Source: PVC group bacterium
GTDB lineage: Bacteria > Verrucomicrobiota > Kiritimatiellia > SS1-B-03-39 > UBA6053
Direction: 5' to 3'
Assembly (NCBI GenBank): GCA_003565035.1
Contig: PXDP01000225.1
Location: 1-8,033 of the forward strand
Length of the DNA: 8,033 nucleotides
Part shown: piece after piece, positions 5,919 through 8,033 of the stretch
Position numbering within the stretch: position 1 is the stretch's first letter
Layout: each line of letters opens with the position of its first letter
Made by a program: the position numbers and the translations under genes
Notes under the pieces: generated by a model
The model's database searches: none
Told to the model about the DNA's origin: nothing
What the model saw: only the letters and a program-made list of their open reading frames with translations

Positions 5919-7202
5919 TCAGGGCCTCTCCAACGATGCGATCAAGGATGCGGGCAGGAAAGGGACGGCTCCGTACTTCCCGGATAAATAGCCCTTGGCG
6001 ATGTCCTCGCGGGTCGTCATCTTGTACTCCGTGACCGGATACAGGAACGAATCGTTCTCCTGGCTTTTTTCCACCAGCCAAATCTGATCCCGTCGCAGCA
6101 ACGTCAAGTCCAGCAGGGTGGGGTCGTGTGTGGTGAAAATCAACTGCGAATTATTCGTGTTGATTTCCGGATTCATGACGGTTTCCACCAGCTTGCGGGT
6201 CAATAAAGGATGCAGGCTGGCTTCGATCTCGTCGATGCAAAGTACGCCCCCGCTTTCCAGTAAAGACAGCCAAGGGCCTATGAGCTTGAAATACCGTTGT
6301 GTACCAGCGGATTCTTTCTCAAATTCCAGAGGGTATATACGGCCGTCCTGCCCTTCATGAACCATCGTAATTCTGTCTACCTGTCCATCAGGAATCATCG
6401 ACATCAATTCCTTGGGAAACAACTTAACCAGGTCCTCTGACATTGTTTCTTTCCGAACTTCCACATCCATGATTCCAAGGTCAGCTTGGCGCAGCATGGT
6501 CAGGGCTGGCCCAGGGTCACGGCCCAATCGTTGCAGTGTGGAAATATCTCCAATTTCACCACGAAAAATTGAAGGATTCAGTATTCTCAGGTTTACCCGG
6601 AACCAACTATAGGGTTTGCCGAGCTTGGGGTGATCGAAGAGGTTGGTGGCTACCGACAGGAAAAGGGAATTGGCTTTGGTGGCCTCCTGCTCCGCCTTGC
6701 GTATGGTGAAGCTCTCCGTCTCGGGAGAGTAGTAATGATAGCTGTTCGTCTTCGTGTCCCAAGTCCTCTCGTACCATACCTGTTCCTTGCCATTGGGATA
6801 GGCGGACAGGTGTTCTTCCAGCACCCGCTCCCGGGTATAGGCTAAACGGAAATGGTAACGAACACCATGCGCCACGAAACGAAGCTCATAACAGGTGGCT
6901 TCGTTTGACGATTCGGAATCAAAAAGGAAGGGTTCCTGGTCCAAGGGCGCACCGCTTTCGAAGCTGTGCGAGGCACGCACCAGGTTCTGCAACTGCCAGA
7001 GCGACAGCAGCAGGTTGCTTTTACCGGAAGCATTGGGGCCATAAATCGCCGCCCCCCTTAAAAACGACTGATTTTTCAGCCCCGGCAGATTCGGAGCGAT
7101 CACGTTCCCAGGCAACGTTTTGTCATAGTTGCTCGCGGCCAGACTCAAGGTCGTGGCCTCGCGGAAACTACGGTAATTTCGAACTTGGAAGTCTAAAAGC
7201 AT
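5919..7202 (-). CDS. AAA/ABC-type ATPase, RloA/OLD-like partner of RloB
   Basis: This 427-residue ATPase belongs to the SMC/ABC-related AAA group found in OLD, RloA and AbiL-type proteins. It opens with the typical MLLDFQVRNYRSF strand. Walker A is GPNASGKS (55-62). The ABC-signature-like ESAGTQR is at 297-303. Walker B is VLCIDEIEASLHP (320-332) with D324 and E325, and the H-loop is TTHD (357-360). All catalytic elements are intact, so it should bind and hydrolyse ATP. It has no fused Toprim domain; that function appears to be supplied by the adjacent rloB-like gene five bases downstream. By analogy with AbiL, PARIS and OLD-type systems, the ATPase would sense infection or scaffold and control the effector; this is inference. 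The start ATG is strongly supported by the N-terminal motif, but the ribosome site is weak. Confidence 0.92.
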   Translation of the reverse strand: MLLDFQVRNYRSFREATTLSLAASNYDKTLPGNVIAPNLPGLKNQSFLRGAAIYGPNASGKSNLLLSLWQLQNLVRASHSFESGAPLDQEPFLFDSESSNEATCYELRFVAHGVRYHFRLAYTRERVLEEHLSAYPNGKEQVWYERTWDTKTNSYHYYSPETESFTIRKAEQEATKANSLFLSVATNLFDHPKLGKPYSWFRVNLRILNPSIFRGEIGDISTLQRLGRDPGPALTMLRQADLGIMDVEVRKETMSEDLVKLFPKELMSMIPDGQVDRITMVHEGQDGRIYPLEFEKESAGTQRYFKLIGPWLSLLESGGVLCIDEIEASLHPLLTRKLVETVMNPEINTNNSQLIFTTHDPTLLDLTLLRRDQIWLVEKSQENDSFLYPVTEYKMTTREDIAKGYLSGKYGAVPFLPASLIASLERP

Positions 7203-7247
7203 GGTGTTCTCTGGTTGATAACCAAATCAGAATGCATTATTTTGTAA

Positions 7248-7253
7248 ATTATA
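7248..7253 (-). promoter_or_regulatory. Perfect -10 box upstream of the ATPase-rloB operon
   Basis: The minus strand reads TATAAT at this site, 45 bp before the ATPase ATG, which would give a leader of about 39 nt. No good -35 hexamer is present at 15-19 bp spacing, so it may need an activator or be chance in AT-rich DNA. Confidence 0.4.
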
Positions 7254-7632
7254 CAATAAAAAACATCTTGATCTGGTTTTATGCCAAATACTCAATGCCC
7301 GAGCAGGGTCTTGAGGGGTTTCCAGATGTTGTCGTCATGATAGAAAACCTTTGAGAAGACGTTTCCTGTATGGGAGATTCGGTCTGGTTCGAAAGCTTGG
7401 GAGATCAGGGTGTATCGGAATATTTCTGTGTAGTGCTCCTTGTCACACTGGGCTTTGTGCACCTTTGGGTAACGGTTGGATTGGCTTTAAAGGTTATCAA
7501 CCATATTGCCTTCGATTTTCGAAAAAATTCTAAATCACTCCAGGGCTATTGGGCTATATCCGGAAAAAGTTGAATTTACAAAGGATCATTAGGCCGATGA
7601 GCGTAGTTTGAAATAATGGCTTGTATTCCCAC

Positions 7633-7684
7633 ATGATAAAATAAAGTCTCATTCTTGTTTGCAATTCTAATATGATGGAATAAA
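7633..7684 (+). promoter_or_regulatory. Direct repeats ATGATnnAATAAA before the HTH gene
   Basis: ATGATAAAATAAA (7633-7645) and ATGATGGAATAAA (7672-7684) share 11 of 13 bases and begin 39 bp apart. The second copy ends 8 bp before the HTH gene's ATG and overlaps a possible -10 (TATGAT, 7671-7676). Such a layout would suit an autoregulatory operator for a HipB-like repressor, but the DNA is AT-rich and chance similarity is possible. Confidence 0.3.
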
Positions 7685-7692
7685 ATTACGGT

Positions 7693-8033
7693 ATGGAAAA
7701 GGATTCCGCCTCTGCAAATCTTCAACTGTCCCGTCCGCGTGAGGTGCGGGCATCCCTTGGGAAATGGTTACGCCTGGCGCGTCAACGGCTGGAATGGACG
7801 CTGCCGATGCTGGCTTCCCGTTCGGGCGTTCCGGTCAGCACCTTGTCCCGGTTGGAACGGGAAGGACAGGGAGGCATCGATACACTGTTGAGGGTTTTTC
7901 AGGCGTTGGGAGTTCTGGATGACGTGCACGGTTTGCTTCAGGATCAGTTGCGACGCGCATCGATCCCGGTGGACCTTGATGAACTGGATACGCAAGCGAA
8001 ACCGCGCCAACGTATTCGTCCGCCAAAACCGAA
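7693..8033 (+). CDS. HipB-like XRE-type HTH protein (partial, runs off the window)
   Basis: The frame starts at ATG 7693, with an in-frame TAA 12 bp upstream, and stays open to the window end: 113 complete codons. Residues about 22-76 form an XRE/Cro-type helix-turn-helix: LGKWLRLARQ (22-31), LASRSGVPVSTLSRLE (40-55) and DTLLRVFQALGVLD (63-76). A basic, proline-rich tail begins near 103 (KPRQRIRPPKP). This layout resembles HTH proteins that precede HipA-family kinases, where they act as antitoxin and operon repressor. The partner is not in view, so a solitary regulator is possible. It diverges from the ATPase-rloB operon. No good ribosome site is seen, only a weak GGA 13 bases upstream. The C-terminus is missing because the window ends. 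Confidence 0.75.
   Translation, partial: MEKDSASANLQLSRPREVRASLGKWLRLARQRLEWTLPMLASRSGVPVSTLSRLEREGQGGIDTLLRVFQALGVLDDVHGLLQDQLRRASIPVDLDELDTQAKPRQRIRPPKP

Larger units (their letters stand above)
7203..7692. other. AT-rich divergent spacer without a convincing gene
   Basis: About 490 bp separate the ATPase start from the HTH gene. The stretch is clearly richer in A and T than the flanking genes. The longest plus-strand frame (7370-7573, 67 codons) has hydrophobic patches but no domain or ribosome site that I recognise. A small palindrome, TTCGA-TTT-TCGAA, is at 7511-7523. The candidate -10 for the ATPase and the direct repeats before the HTH gene sit at its two ends. The spacer may hold a decayed gene, regulatory DNA or a small RNA; none is demonstrable. 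Confidence 0.5.

Noticed and set aside
5914..6081. A 56-residue N-terminal extension of the rloB-like protein
   Set aside because: It would overlap the conserved C-terminal coding part of the ATPase. The ATG at 5913 directly follows the ATPase stop and fits the family N-terminus.
6905..7354. A 149-codon plus-strand frame over the ATPase start
   Set aside because: Its first two thirds are antisense to the Walker A region of a clear ATPase, and the rest runs into the spacer without any motif.
7370..7573. A 67-codon plus-strand frame in the AT-rich spacer
   Set aside because: It has hydrophobic patches but no ribosome site, no recognisable domain, and composition typical of non-coding AT-rich DNA. 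It is kept only as a note in the spacer entry.
7768..8026. Minus-strand frames opposite the HTH gene
   Set aside because: The plus strand encodes a coherent helix-turn-helix protein open to the edge; the opposite frames show no domain.

Overview
This window looks like a piece of a bacterial chromosome, GC-rich in its genes with AT-richer and repeat-rich spacers. No gene is diagnostic of the phylum. The SHD1-type domain in the protein at 3852-5150 is most familiar from Planctomycetes and Verrucomicrobia-type bacteria. The degenerate 6- and 7-bp tandem repeats at 436-551 also recall spacers in genomes of that broad group. I therefore infer, with low to moderate confidence, a PVC-superphylum bacterium (for example Verrucomicrobiota or Kiritimatiellota).

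Layout. Positions 1-585 hold no convincing gene. They carry short hairpins, a perfect 21-bp tandem duplication, two palindromes with different stems around the same loop, a hexamer array, a heptamer array and a G-quadruplex motif. Next come housekeeping genes: enolase (minus strand, with its own terminator and a candidate promoter), the divergent NAD-biosynthesis gene nadD, a two-way terminator, and a minus-strand tRNA-Gly(GCC). Between the tRNA and a minus-strand type I 3-dehydroquinate dehydratase (aroD, shikimate pathway) lies a 166-bp near-palindromic element. Its terminal inverted repeat ends one base before the aroD stop codon. Divergent from aroD is a secreted or lipid-anchored-type protein with an SHD1-like domain and a gluzincin-type metallopeptidase motif (HEITH...EGTAEY).

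The right-hand third is accessory in character. A two-gene minus-strand operon encodes an OLD/RloA-type AAA ATPase and an RloB-family Toprim-like protein. Known relatives of this ATPase-Toprim pairing (AbiL, PARIS, OLD-type systems) act in phage defence, so that is the leading inference here. An AT-rich spacer of about 490 bp follows. The window then ends inside a plus-strand HTH gene resembling HipB-type antitoxins, so a HipA-type kinase may lie just beyond the edge.

The observations most worth following up are the 166-bp hairpin element, the RloA/RloB pair with its D-x-E Toprim motif, and the repeat-packed leading spacer.
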